The position numbers and the translations under genes are program-made. A stretch of DNA of 64,000 nucleotides, taken from NCBI GenBank assembly GCA_947650365.1, contig OX393555.1, positions 18,339,424 through 18,403,423 on the forward strand, read 5' to 3'. Source of the stretch: Chamaelirium japonicum. Lineage: Eukaryota > Streptophyta > Magnoliopsida > Liliales > Melanthiaceae. Below the pieces are notes generated by a model, which worked only from the letters and a program-made list of their open reading frames with translations, was not told the DNA's origin and ran no database searches. Below are positions 48,344-58,489 of this stretch, piece after piece (within the stretch, counting starts at the first letter, position 1; each line of letters starts with the position of its first letter).

Positions 48344-49544
48344 TGTGTGTACCCGCCCGGTCGGTCGGACATCAGGCAAAGGGGGGCTCGGTCGGTATGT
48401 CATCAGAGAGGAGCAGCAACCCCCCCTCTCCTCTTGGGTTCGGTCGGCCGGTCACCAAAGGAGGGGGGACAACAGAGGCCCCCCCCTCTTTTGGGTTCGG
48501 TCGGCCGGTCACCAAAGGAGGGGGGACAACAAACCCCCCCCTCTTCTGGGTTCGGTCGGCATGTAACCAAAGGGGGGAGGCAGCACCCCCCCCCTTTTGG
48601 GGTTCGATCGGCCGGTCACCAAAGGAGGGGGGACAACAGCCCCCCCCCCCCCATCTCTTGGGTTCAGTCGGCATGTACCTAAAGGGGGAAGGCAGCACAC
48701 CCCCCCCCTTTGGGCTTCGGTCGATATGTAACCAAAGGGGGGAGGCAGCACACCCCCCCCCCCTTTTTTGGGCTTCGGTCGGCATGTAACCAAAGGGGGG
48801 AGGCAGCACCCCCCCCCCTTTGGGCTTCGGTCGGCATGTAACCAAAGGGGGAGGCAGCACAACAGCCCCCCCCCCCCCCTCTCTACCTTGCACGGTCGGT
48901 CAACAAAAAACGGAAGATATCGGAGGCCACGCGGTGCTGACAACGCCCCGCGATTTCCGACCCAGAGTGACCAGGTGTCAACCGTGCGCCACGTCACCGT
49001 GGCGGTTGAGCTCATTGCGGGGACACGTCACCCACCCGATTTTCGCGGAGCATCGTAACCGTCACCCCGCCACTATAAAAGGGGACCTACCCCTACAGCG
49101 AAAAGGAGGAAGAATTCTGGAGGAGACGCTGCCCGTTTCGTCCCGGAATTTACGGAGCTGCGGAGATCGGTCGGTTTGCACCCAGAGGCTATCTGCGGAG
49201 GTCGGTCGGTCAGCACCCAGAGGCTGTCTGCGGAGGTCGGTCGGTCGGCAGCCAGACACTGTTTGCAGCGACCTGCAGACAGACGCTGTCTGCAGCGGTC
49301 GGTAGTCTGAGTGAAATTGCAGAGGTCGGTAGTTTGGGAGACCGGTCCTCAGGGTATGTAATTAGGGTTAAGGTGAGAGATTGTAACCGAAAGAATAGTC
49401 TTAGTGCATTCTCGCCCCACCCGTGGTTTTTTCCCCTTCGTCGTTGAGAAGGGATTTTCCACGTAATTCCCGGTCTGTTTTTATTTGGCTTATTGGATTG
49501 TGCTCGCCACCCGAACCACCCGGTTCGACTAAAAACCCCCCACA
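48344..49544 (+). repeat. 3' LTR of Tat element B
   Basis: TGTGTGTACCCG to CCCCCCACA, with nine U3 units (about 48382-48890) and a TATA box at 49074-49081. Copia C resumes right after it at the repeated GAAGC. Confidence 0.9.
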
Positions 49545-49549
49545 GAAGC

Positions 49550-50990
49550 TATAGATAACGAGATCCAATCCATAATTCTAAACCATACCTGGGAACTCAT
49601 CAATTAACCTCTTGGTTGCAAAACCATAGGATATAAATGGGTGTTTAAGAAGAAATTTAGACCCGACTGAACCATAGATAAATTTAAGGCATGACTTGTA
49701 GCCAAGGGCTTTACCCAAAAACCTAGGGTAGACTACTTTGATGTCTACTCACTTGTCGCTAGGATAGCTACGATTAGGATCCTCATCGCCTTAGCTTCAA
49801 TCTATAAGCAAGTTATACATCAAATGGATGTTAAGACTGCTTTCTTAAATGACGACTTTAATAAGAAAATCTACATGGACCAACCCGAGGGATTTACTAC
49901 ACCTGGACAAGAGGAAAAGGTGTGTAAGTTAATTCGATCTCTCTATGGACTTAAACAAGCCCCAAAACAATAGCACATGAAATTTGATGAAGGTATCTTA
50001 TCCTATAGATTTGATATTAATACAACGGATGAATGTGTATACCATAAAGTAGATGGTAACAATGTTGTCATCTTATATTTGTATGTTGACGATATCCTAA
50101 TATTCGGTTCAAACATACAAATCATAAATGACATCAAATATTTCTTATCCTAAAACTTCGACATGAAAGATCTAAGACAAGCCGATGTTATTCTAAACAC
50201 CAAGATCATTAGGAAAGACGATGGACTAGTACTATCCCAATCCCACTATGTCGAGAAAATTCTTAGAAAATTCTACGACTTCGATTGCCAATCGGTATCC
50301 ACACTATATGATCCAAACACCCATCTGACAAAGACCAAATTATAAGATCGCTAAATTTTTTTAGCAAACTATACTCAACCCGATATCACTTATGCGGTAA
50401 ATAGACTTAGTCGTTATACGTTTAACCTGAATGAGTCCCATTGGAATGCGTTAGAAAGAGTCTTTAGATACCTTAAGGAAACCATATCATATGGTCTCCA
50501 TTATATTGGATATCCAGCTGTATTAGAGGGATACTCCGATGCCAACTGGATTAGTGACTCGATAGATATTAAGTCCACAACCGGGTTTGTATTCCTACAA
50601 GGAGGTGAAGCTATATCTTGGAAATCCACCAAATAGACCGTTATAGCTAGGAGTACCATGAAATCGAAAATGATAGCACTAGATACTATTAGCATAGAAG
50701 CAGAATGGCTTCGAGATCTCCTATATGAGATCCCATTGATAGAAAAGCCTTTACTGGCTATATCTATCCATTATGATTATCGATCAGCAATTGATAAATA
50801 CAATCAAGAGAATACTGATATAAAAATAAATCGACATTTGAAAGTGAGACATAGATATCTCAGATATAAGATGAAAAATAAAATAATTGCCCTAGACTTT
50901 GTTAGATTCAAAAAAAATTTGGCGGATCATCTAACTAAGGGCCTTTCTAGGATAATATTCTTAGAATCGTCAAGGGGGATGGGATTAAGC
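49550..50990 (+). pseudogene. Reverse transcriptase and RNase H of Copia C, right side
   Basis: The continuation of Copia C after element B. It shows the reverse-transcriptase start (GYKWVFKKK near 49630), a YVDDIL box near 50080, and RNase H to about 50990 with a final DHLTKGL motif. Many breaks. Confidence 0.8.
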
Positions 50991-50999
50991 CCATAAGAA

Positions 51000-51550
51000 A
51001 AATCACCGCAATATGAACCCAATCTCACGGAGATTCAATGGGTAGAAACAAACTGTAGTAGTGATTGAAAATGAGGAGCACTGAATAATGCTCCCATCCC
51101 TATGGCGTCAATGCTTATTAAAAGTAAGGGGTAGGATTAGTTTAAAACTCTTAATAAGTCCAAGACCCATGAGGCGGGGTGTCGCCTTGCTCACACCCTT
51201 ATTAGGACTTACCTATATGTATGTAGTTGTGAGGCCGCAACTCTGGGACCAGGGCTGCTCCCTAGAAACATACAAGAAAAGATATCTGCGCAAGGCCATT
51301 AATAGCTTAACCCACTTAGAACCATCGAAAATTGTACTATGTGTACTACTTGTAGAAACTCGATAAATGAGACTGATTTATGGCATAGTCCATCAAGTCC
51401 TCACGGATGAATACAACTGTACTAAGTGGAGGTTCAAACCAGAAGGTACCTACACCTTCTGCGTAGTATAAGGAATCCAACAAAGTCTTTTTACTTTATA
51501 TTTTAAAATTTTTATTAATTATTTAGTGGTTTTAAACACATGTGGGGGAT
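51000..51550 (+). other. 3' untranslated part of Copia C
   Basis: No coding signal. It ends in the polypurine tract ATGTGGGGGAT before the 3' LTR. Confidence 0.6.
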
Positions 51551-52649
51551 TGTTAGGTGTGTGTTTGAAAACCACACAAAAATAATAGGGGTTTAGTCCC
51601 ATATCGGTAATAGGAGAAATCCCCTACCAACTTAAAAGGGATTGTCCACTTCCCCCCACTAGTCATCACACTAAAGGAGGGGATCCACTAGCTCACACAC
51701 GCACGTGCATGCATACTGTGCCAAGTCGAGCCGGGCAGGGCCGGGCTTGGGCTTGGGCGATGCGTGTGTTTGCGCCCGCAGACCCGAAAATAATAGCTTA
51801 TTCAAAATGGGCTGGTCTGCACCTGCCTTATTTTTATTTTTGCTTTTTAGCCCTCCACCTTATTTACTATTTTCTATTTGGGACACTAGTTGTTACGCAA
51901 GAAGCTTTGCATGCTAGCTGTTACGAGCAAGCTCTCTGTGAGCTGTAATGTGCGGGTTTAATGGGCTTAATCGCAGCTCATGAACTGCTCCCCTCTTTCA
52001 GCCTCCTATTAACAGCCCAAGGCCTATATAAGGCCCAGTGCAGCCATGGGATGGGTACAGTCCGAATATCAAAAATACTCTCTGCCTCTTCCTCTTCCAT
52101 TCTCTCGAGTTCGTGCTACGGTGCTGCCCCCTTGTTCTGAGAAGACTCCATCTCTCAGGTCAAAGTTGTGATGCAGTGCTGTCTCCCTGTTTTGAGAAGT
52201 TTTTCGTCGAGTCGCTGGATTCCTGAAAGTTTACGAGGTTTGCAAAGCCTTCTTGAAGTCGTGACGACGAGAAGGAGGTCGCCTGACCGGGGTCGTCGTA
52301 TCTTCGAGAACCATTGCCACGAGACCTGCACGAGGGGGGCAATAAGTTTCTTGGTATAGCGCCTAGCGTGATTCGACAATCAGGCTAGAGTTTCTAACTC
52401 TAATTCCTTGCTATTAGTAGATCTATTGAAAACGATTTGCATCTAATTCTAAACACTAAATAATTAAAAATAATTTAGGTAGTTTATTTCTCTCGTTTAG
52501 AAAAGTTCGGCAAGGTGAATGACGGTTCCATAGAACCCGCTCTGCCTTGGCAAACAATTTCTAAAAGAAATTTGTGACGTGCCCTTGTTTGCAAATATTA
52601 TATTTGCTAAACAACAAATCTTTTAATCTTAAGAATTTGATTTCCAACA
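51551..52649 (+). repeat. 3' LTR of Copia C
   Basis: TGTTAGGTGTGTGTTTG to TTTCCAACA. TATA box TATATAAG at 52025-52032. Confidence 0.85.
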
Positions 52650-53735
52650 CCCACATCGGGAGGGCTCGGGCTCTGTGAAAGGACTCCCTCATCCCAATCG
52701 TCAGGAAGAGACCGCAACACCTTGAAGGCAGTCTGCCTCGTGACGTGAGCTCCAGGGACATTATCCTCACCGACGGTGCTGGTAGACTCGCTAAGCACAA
52801 CTCGTTACCTCGAATGCCCAGTTGATGCTGCCGCGCCTCCGGGGACAACTGTTCAGCCACCATTGCCTGCAGCCTGGGTAGATCTCGCGCGGTGCTTGAG
52901 GATCACACAAAGCTTAGACGTTGCGATATTGGGATTGTAGTGTCTAACAGAGCTGATGTACTTATCAGGGAGTCCCGTAGAAGAAGCAGATCGCTCATCT
53001 CCTCTACCAGTCGACGCACGTGGGCTGACGAGATCTGCTGGGTGCTTTCCTTTCGTATGAGTTGTCCCAGAATGATGAGCTCTAACTAGTGGGAGTTTTG
53101 GGAATAGCTGCCTCCAGTCGTCATCACCTTTAGTGACCCTTTTGATCAGCGTATCCAAATCCTCCTCAACAGAATCGGGGCACTTGAGTTGCCTAGTGAG
53201 GTAGTAATCCTCTAAGGTATAGGCAAGGTGGGAGATAGTCCCAGGGACCTTGTAACCGCCCCACCACAGTCCCCCGACCACAAGCGGGCACTCCTTCTAA
53301 CCCCTGACGGAGCCAGACAAGACTGCAATAGGAGGGTGGCTACCAATGTGAGCTTGCAGGCTGAAGTAGGAATACACAAAGCAAACGGTTACCTTATAGT
53401 CCTTGATAAAGTATTTCTTGAGAAGATAATCCACATAGATCTGTTGCCCAGTTATCTCCTTTATCGCTTCCACGCAATGAAGTATTCTCCATTCGTTGCC
53501 TGCAACCTGGCCAAGAGACACCCCCATGCGCTACAATAGCCGACCAGAGAAGCTCGCCAACGGGAGCCTTAGGCCACACCTCAACTGCCCTAAAGTAACG
53601 ATCGTGCGATCATCTGAAGGGTCCAAGGGATCAGTTGCGAATGAAAGCGAGATGTTAACAAGAATGCCGAATGTCACCCGAATATCTTCCAGTAGAGGAA
53701 ACTTCTTGGGAACCTAGAACCACTCAAAAGACATT
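52650..53735 (-). pseudogene. Antisense accessory gene of element A, N-terminal part
   Basis: Continues the gene seen at 17140-18165. It contains LGQVAGNEWRIL near 53490 and VEEDLDTLIKRV near 53160, which parallel the antisense gene of element B. Broken in several places. A weak GGTTTAAATTCC near 54065 (minus strand) may be the decayed counterpart of B's TATA box. Confidence 0.65.
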
Positions 53736-54429
53736 ACTGATAGATAAGGGGTAACCTGACACGTCGAGAAATGTAGCCGAACGTAAGCAGCACCAAGAAG
53801 CGCGATCGACCGTAAGCATCAACAAGACGTGTGGCCGTCTATGAGCAGCCACAAGACATGTATCCGATGGAGAGCCGTAACGAAATGCACGTCCCACGTA
53901 GTCCACGGCCGACCGACGTAACGCACGGCCGACCCACATAATGGTCAGTTCGAATCCCAAGAAAGGAGGGAAGCTGGGTGGCAGCATGTAGGGATGACAT
54001 ATAGTGCAAACGGGGAAGAAGCCGGTTTAACATTTAGGACTCCAACAACACTGAAACTGGGAATTTAAACCATCAGGGCACACAAACCAAGACCAAAGGG
54101 TCCTGATAAATCAGAGTAATAAACCGACCAATCAAGAGGGGGTATTGAATGTACCTTGATGACTTGACTGGAGGGTGGCCATCAACCTTGTCGCGGGATA
54201 GCCACATATTTCATCACGAGCCGGCCACGTGCTTCGCGCCCCAGGGAGGCAAGCAACCCACGAAAGAATCGGGGTCGACAATCTCGTCGCGGGTCGGCCA
54301 CCCATGAAGGAGAGACAGGGAAGTGCCCCTCCTTTTCACTAGGGGTCGGTCGCGCACGAGGAAGAGAAGGGGGGACTGCCCCTTCTTTTCGATAAAGGTC
54401 GATCGTATACGAGGAAGAAAGGGGGGGAC

Positions 54430-56386
54430 TGTTGGAATTGGGTTCCGCCAATCAGAGTCGTAGCGGAAGCAAAAAGAAAGAACCGAAGATCATACAGTGT
54501 ATGTTTCATTACAATTCGAGATACAAAACAATCTACATGCAAATCTATGATCTTAGCATATGTGCAGACACCCTAGAGGTATACTACGATCTACGGAAGA
54601 CATGCATGCATCTACTTAGGTGTTTAGATTCATCATACCTTATGGATCTATGATCTGAAGATTACGGAACGATGAAGAACCGCACTTGAATCACAAGGGA
54701 AACTGTCGGATAGCACCTTATCCTTTGCGAATTGAAGAATCCTCGAAATCCCGTCTCTGAGTGCAAGGATTTCGAGCCGACGGAAGAATCCATTGCGAAG
54801 ACGATGGCGAGCCTCGAGATTTTCTCCTCCTCTTTCTCCTTTCTTCCTTCTCCTTCCTTCCTCTTCCTTCTCCCTTCTTCTTCCTCTTTTTTCCTTGGCC
54901 GAAACCACAAAGGAGGGGGACTAGGGGTCGGATTTTTGGAGGGGAGGGAGTAGAACCATTGGGCCGGCCCCTCCCCTCCCTATTTCCTTTATAGGGCCGG
55001 TCTCCCATGGCTCCAAGGAGGCTAGAGCCGGCCCTTAGGTCGATAGGGATAAGGGGGGGGCGGTTTTTAGGGATTCCGGGTGTCTATCGTGAAGCCGGAC
55101 GAAAACGTTCTTCACAAAAAGCGAAAAACTGAAAAAGAGACTGAGTGAGGTGTGCTACTCGGAATCGAGTTCCGTCAGTGCCTATGAGCTCCTGGAATTA
55201 TTCCGCTTATTTTAAGATCCATATTCAATGTGTTCTGAGCCATATTTTAGTATTTACCAAAATACCTCTACGACCCGTAACACACGTGAATTAGGTTCTT
55301 AAGTTTCGGGCTTGCGCTCCACCGCGCTACGTCGTATCCAACGTATCCAACTAGGTCGGGGAACAATTCCTATATGCAACGACAGGGTGGAACCTTCAGG
55401 GTTCGGGATCTCTAGCTGCAACCGGATCCCTGATTAACTGTTCCGGTGACACACCGAAAGTTCCGTTAATCAGCCCTAATCCGATTAACCCGCGTAGCCA
55501 CCCAGAGTGCGACGCGAGTTGAACTCTAGTGATCCTAAACTTATGTTACTCCCTCGTAACCCTGTTCTCTACTATACTCCGATAATCCTTAGTCCCTCCT
55601 ATTACTGGTGCCATGATACGACTCGGGCGGTGGGGAGCACCGTCAGATCCCGATCGATCATCTGACTAGGGTTTGATGACTTGTCATCTATAACACCACA
55701 TACCTTCCGCTGCTATGCCTAGCATCCGGAACATCGTCAGTCATACTGACAACCACCAGGCCTGGGTTAACTGTGTGGACAGATTGACTCATCAAACCGC
55801 ACCCATCCAACACTGGATGTCGGATAACCTGTAGAGATTACATGTCACTCAAGCGCCAGCCGGGTAACCCAACGTACCGTGGTATTGGACTATGGAAGGC
55901 CCGCACACGTTGGCACATCAAAGCACCACACAACTGGTTGGCCCAGTGTACATGGTCCCTCAGGATTAAGGATAGATTATCTATAGTAGTAAGACGGTTT
56001 ATGCACCAGTGTCTGAATCACTGAACTGTGCACCGTCTTGGTTCCTGTTCAACACGATCATTGTGCTTGGTCAGGTGAATGGGAATCCCACGTTCCCGTG
56101 GTGGAGACTTCACCACATTCTTTACCTGCCAACAGCTTATTCTCGGTGAAGCGACCGACATCACCTAAGCTGTGAACTAGTTCTAGGTCTACATAGAACT
56201 GGTCCACTGGGTCTCCCAAGCATGGATCCTCCATGCGCCTCAGTGGCCTACTGTGTTTCCTAGGGTCCTTTTATTATATGAGAATTATCATATACCATAG
56301 TAGTATTCTAATTAAAGCAATAACCAAAGTCATCTTTATTAATGTTAATACAGAAAATCCACGCTAAGGACACACGAGCTACAACA
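54430..56386 (-). mobile_element. Solo LTR of the Copia D family, reverse orientation
   Basis: TGTTGGAATTGG to CTACAACA, with an exact GGGAC duplication at 54425-54429 and 56387-56391. Read on the minus strand it shares blocks with the Copia D LTR, such as GGTGCCATGATACGACTCG and CGTAGCCACCCAGAGTGCGA in plus-strand form, and the GCTTCCGCT word near the 3' end. No internal region, so it is a solo LTR. Confidence 0.85.
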
Positions 56387-56645
56387 GGGACTGCCCCTCC
56401 TTTTTGATGGAGGTTGGCCGCGCACAAGGAAGAGAAGGGAGGACTGCCCCTCTTTTTCAATGGAGGTCGACCGCGCACGAGGAAGAGAAGGGGGACTGCC
56501 CCTCCTTTTTGATAGCGGTCGATCATGCACGAGAAAGAGAAGGGGGGACTGCGCCTCCTTTTCGATGGAGGTCGGCTGCGCACGAAGAAGAGAAGGAGGA
56601 GACTGTCCTTCCTCTTCGATGGAGGTTGACCGCGCATAAAGAAGC
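56387..56645 (+). repeat. U3 minisatellite of element A 3' LTR
   Basis: Five ~52-58-bp units of GAAGAGAAGGGGGGACTGCC plus CTCCTTTTCGATGGAGGTCG. About two more units lie left of the solo LTR (54300-54429). Each unit has G-rich and C-rich halves that can pair. Confidence 0.8.
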
Positions 56646-57796
56646 AGCTCGGGAGCACCGAATTTCCCGCAAAGGGTTGACCCGAAAATCACGCCCCTAG
56701 ATCACGCGATGTTTAATCCCGAGATTCCCGGTTGACCGATCAGGCAGGAAACGACCTGGGCCGTAATTATCGGGAGCCAGTTGCGTGACATGTCACCCCC
56801 GCGCAGACAGTTGAGCACATTGTGCGTCACTAACGCTGTCCCGTACGGAGCACTCCAACTGTCATCCCCGGACACTATAAAAGGGGAACTACCCCTCGGA
56901 GAAATGGACCGAATTTTGGAGGAGGTGCTGCCCAATTCTTTCCAGATTTTTCGGAGCTAGAGTGAAAGTGAGATTACAAAGGTCGGTATCTTGGGAGACC
57001 AGTCCTCTCAGGGTGTAACTAGGTCAGGGTGAGAGATTGTAACCAGTTTACTGTATTAGTGCATTATCGCCTTGCCCCGTGGTTTTTTCCCCTTCGACGT
57101 TGAGAAGGGGTTTTTCCACGTAAACCATGTCCTCTTCGTTCTTTGGTTTGTTAGATTGTGCATTCCAAGTGAACCGCCCGATCCAAGAAAGAACCCCCAA
57201 CAGGAACAATACCAACAGGTCCACAAAATTAAAAATAAAATATATATAATGTGAATTAATTCGGTTTTAACACTGTTCATTATTGTGGAATTAAATCTTG
57301 AATCATCCATTTGTTACATTTGGCTTTGGTTATTGTTTTATCATTATTATTTTGTTAAGTTAAAATATATCTTTTTATAGAATCATTAATACGTTCTTTT
57401 ACAAGCTACTAGCTAGTCTTGTCACCATTTTTGACACCTCCATGGTATTTAAGACACAGGTTCTCTCCGGGAGTATGTTTGGTGACGTTTCGTTGGTCGA
57501 GTGGCTCCGTTGTTATGCGCTCTGAGTAGAGTAGTCTTCTTCTGCAGTTTTGTTTCTCCTTCATGTCTTTTAATTGGACTTGTTTCAGATGCTCTGATGT
57601 CAGGAACTTTATGTTATTTGGTTTAATAAAATGGTTTAGCTTTTTCTTAGTTCACTTCTCTCTATGGTCTTTATAATTATATTATTTTTTTTAAAAAAAT
57701 TATCCTAACACCCTGTGTTTTGGATTATCTTATTAAATTAAGTTGATCCAAAGTACGGAGCATTACATTTTGAGTTGATCCGAAATAGGCGTTACA

Positions 57797-58013
57797 GTGT
57801 ATGTGTGAATATTGCGAAGATGATGAAGTACATCAGGGTGGGAGAAGGGGAAGAATCCAAAGAGGTGATGACAACGCAATCGGAGCCCCTAAAGCTGTGC
57901 TTGGGCTGCCAGACCTCTTTCATCTCTCGTTGTCTCTCTCTCTCTCTCCCTCTCCCCTCTGGAGTGCCAAAACTCAATCATCTCATGGTCCCTGTAGTGG
58001 TAGGAGACAGGTT
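57797..58013. other. Host DNA between the nest and Copia F
   Basis: Continues the left flank ending at 9984. It contains a CT-rich tract near 57930-57955. I do not recognise a gene in it. Confidence 0.4.
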
Positions 58014-58475
58014 TGTAAGCCTATGGGCTTCCAGATGTGGCCCACATGCCCACATGTGAGGTCCACAGTCCATATAAGGCTAAAACCCAATAAGGATGGG
58101 CCTGGGTGATTATTGATTGGGCTTACAATAATTATATATGCTCTGGGCTACTGGGCCTAATTTTAAGATCAATCTCATCCGTTGGATCTGTTGATTTCTC
58201 TGATGGGGAGAAATCATAAAGGGTTATAAATAACGGTACTTGGTCCCCCTCCCGGGTAACGACATCTCTACGTGAGTTTTCTGGATACCCCCTCTGTCCA
58301 CACCAGAGAGAGATCCCTCTTGCCACAGGGAGTGGAAACCAAGTCCGGAGAACACGCATCGGAGATCGTGATTCGCATAAGTTCTTCATCCATGGATTCT
58401 TCCGCTTTTGGTAACGATCCTATACTCTTAGATGTAGGATCTCTCATGGATGATCAGGAGTAAAATCCACTTACA
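58014..58475 (+). repeat. 5' LTR of Copia F
   Basis: The ends TGTAAG and CTTACA are perfect inverses and the primer site follows one base later. A TATA-like TTATAAATAA lies near 58223. The left border is inferred from the inverse ends only. Confidence 0.65.
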
Positions 58476-58476
58476 A

Positions 58477-58489
58477 TTGGTATCAGAGC
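58477..58489 (+). other. Primer binding site of Copia F
   Basis: TTGGTATCAGAGC, complementary to the 3' end of initiator tRNA-Met, the usual Copia primer. Confidence 0.85.

Larger units (their letters stand above)
23517..49544 (+). mobile_element. Tat-lineage Ty3/Gypsy element B, nested in Copia C
   Basis: Fossil, 26 kb with its own insertions, about 12.6 kb without them. TSD GAAGC at 23512-23516 and 49545-49549. Parts: 5' LTR 23517-24769; primer site 24774-24790; gag about 24898-26382 and 29790-30090; protease about 30330-30660; hairpin array 30932-31309; reverse transcriptase about 31560-32110; RNase H about 32400-32770; archaeal-type RNase H about 32897-33330; integrase about 33585-34650; 145-bp array 34764-35343; short array 35393-35548; antisense gene about 35695-37280 and 47329-48050; polypurine tract 48332-48343; 3' LTR 48344-49544. 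The protease-to-RNase H stretch is the best preserved. Gag, integrase and the antisense gene have several breaks. LTRs differ by about 3%, suggesting roughly 1 million years. Confidence 0.92.
19392..52649 (+). mobile_element. Copia element C, interrupted by Tat element B
   Basis: Fossil Ty1/Copia element. Parts: 5' LTR 19392-20542; primer-like TGGTATTTGAGC at 20828; gag about 20995-21950; protease about 22025-22080 (WWIDTGANIHV); integrase with its zinc part about 22380-23100; reverse transcriptase about 49550-50340 (with LYGLKQAP-type and YVDDIL boxes); RNase H about 50400-50990; polypurine tract about 51540-51550; 3' LTR 51551-52649. The LTRs differ by about 10% by eye plus indels, suggesting very roughly 4 million years. 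Many breaks, inactive. No target duplication is visible: the right flank is element A, but the left flank is unassigned sequence. Confidence 0.85.
10504..57202 (+). mobile_element. Tat-lineage Ty3/Gypsy element A, interrupted
   Basis: Fossil element. Parts: 5' LTR 10504-11287; primer site at 11292; gag about 11475-13190; reverse transcriptase about 13230-13840; RNase H about 14080-14500; extra archaeal-type RNase H about 14575-15090; integrase about 15105-16340; tandem array 16452-17010; antisense accessory gene about 17140-18165 and 52650-53735; polypurine tract 54134-54145; 3' LTR 54146-57202. Flanks GGAAT and GGAAC support a 5-bp target duplication. The protease region is largely missing. 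The coding parts are broken in dozens of places. LTRs differ by roughly 12% by eye, mostly transitions, suggesting very roughly 5 million years. Copia C sits inside its antisense gene. Confidence 0.85.
54146..57202 (+). repeat. 3' LTR of Tat element A, with an inserted solo LTR
   Basis: TGAATGTACC to CCCCCAACA. Without the insert at 54430-56386 it is about 1.1 kb, longer than the 5' LTR because its U3 holds about seven copies of a 58-bp unit (GGGGACTGCCCCTCCTTTT and following bases). TATA box TATAAAAG at 56876-56883. Confidence 0.85.
9985..57796 (+). mobile_element. Solo LTR of a Gypsy element, split by Tat element A
   Basis: The left piece (9985-10503) begins TGTAACAACCCAAAATTATG, a start typical of plant Gypsy (Tekay/Reina-like) LTRs. 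The right piece (57203-57796, after A's target duplication) ends GGCGTTACA, so the ends pair as TGTAAC and GTTACA. Together the pieces make about 1.1 kb. Flanks GTGTG and GTGTA look like a 5-bp duplication with one change, though they lie in a TG-rich target. No internal region is present, so it is a solo LTR formed by recombination before A arrived. It contains the CGTAAGCTTTCCAACGAGTA word common in such LTRs. Confidence 0.65.

Noticed and set aside
57775-58059. A possible host exon in the right flank
   Set aside because: The frame begins in the LTR of the outer solo element, crosses a CT tract and the Copia F LTR start, and shows no conserved protein pattern.
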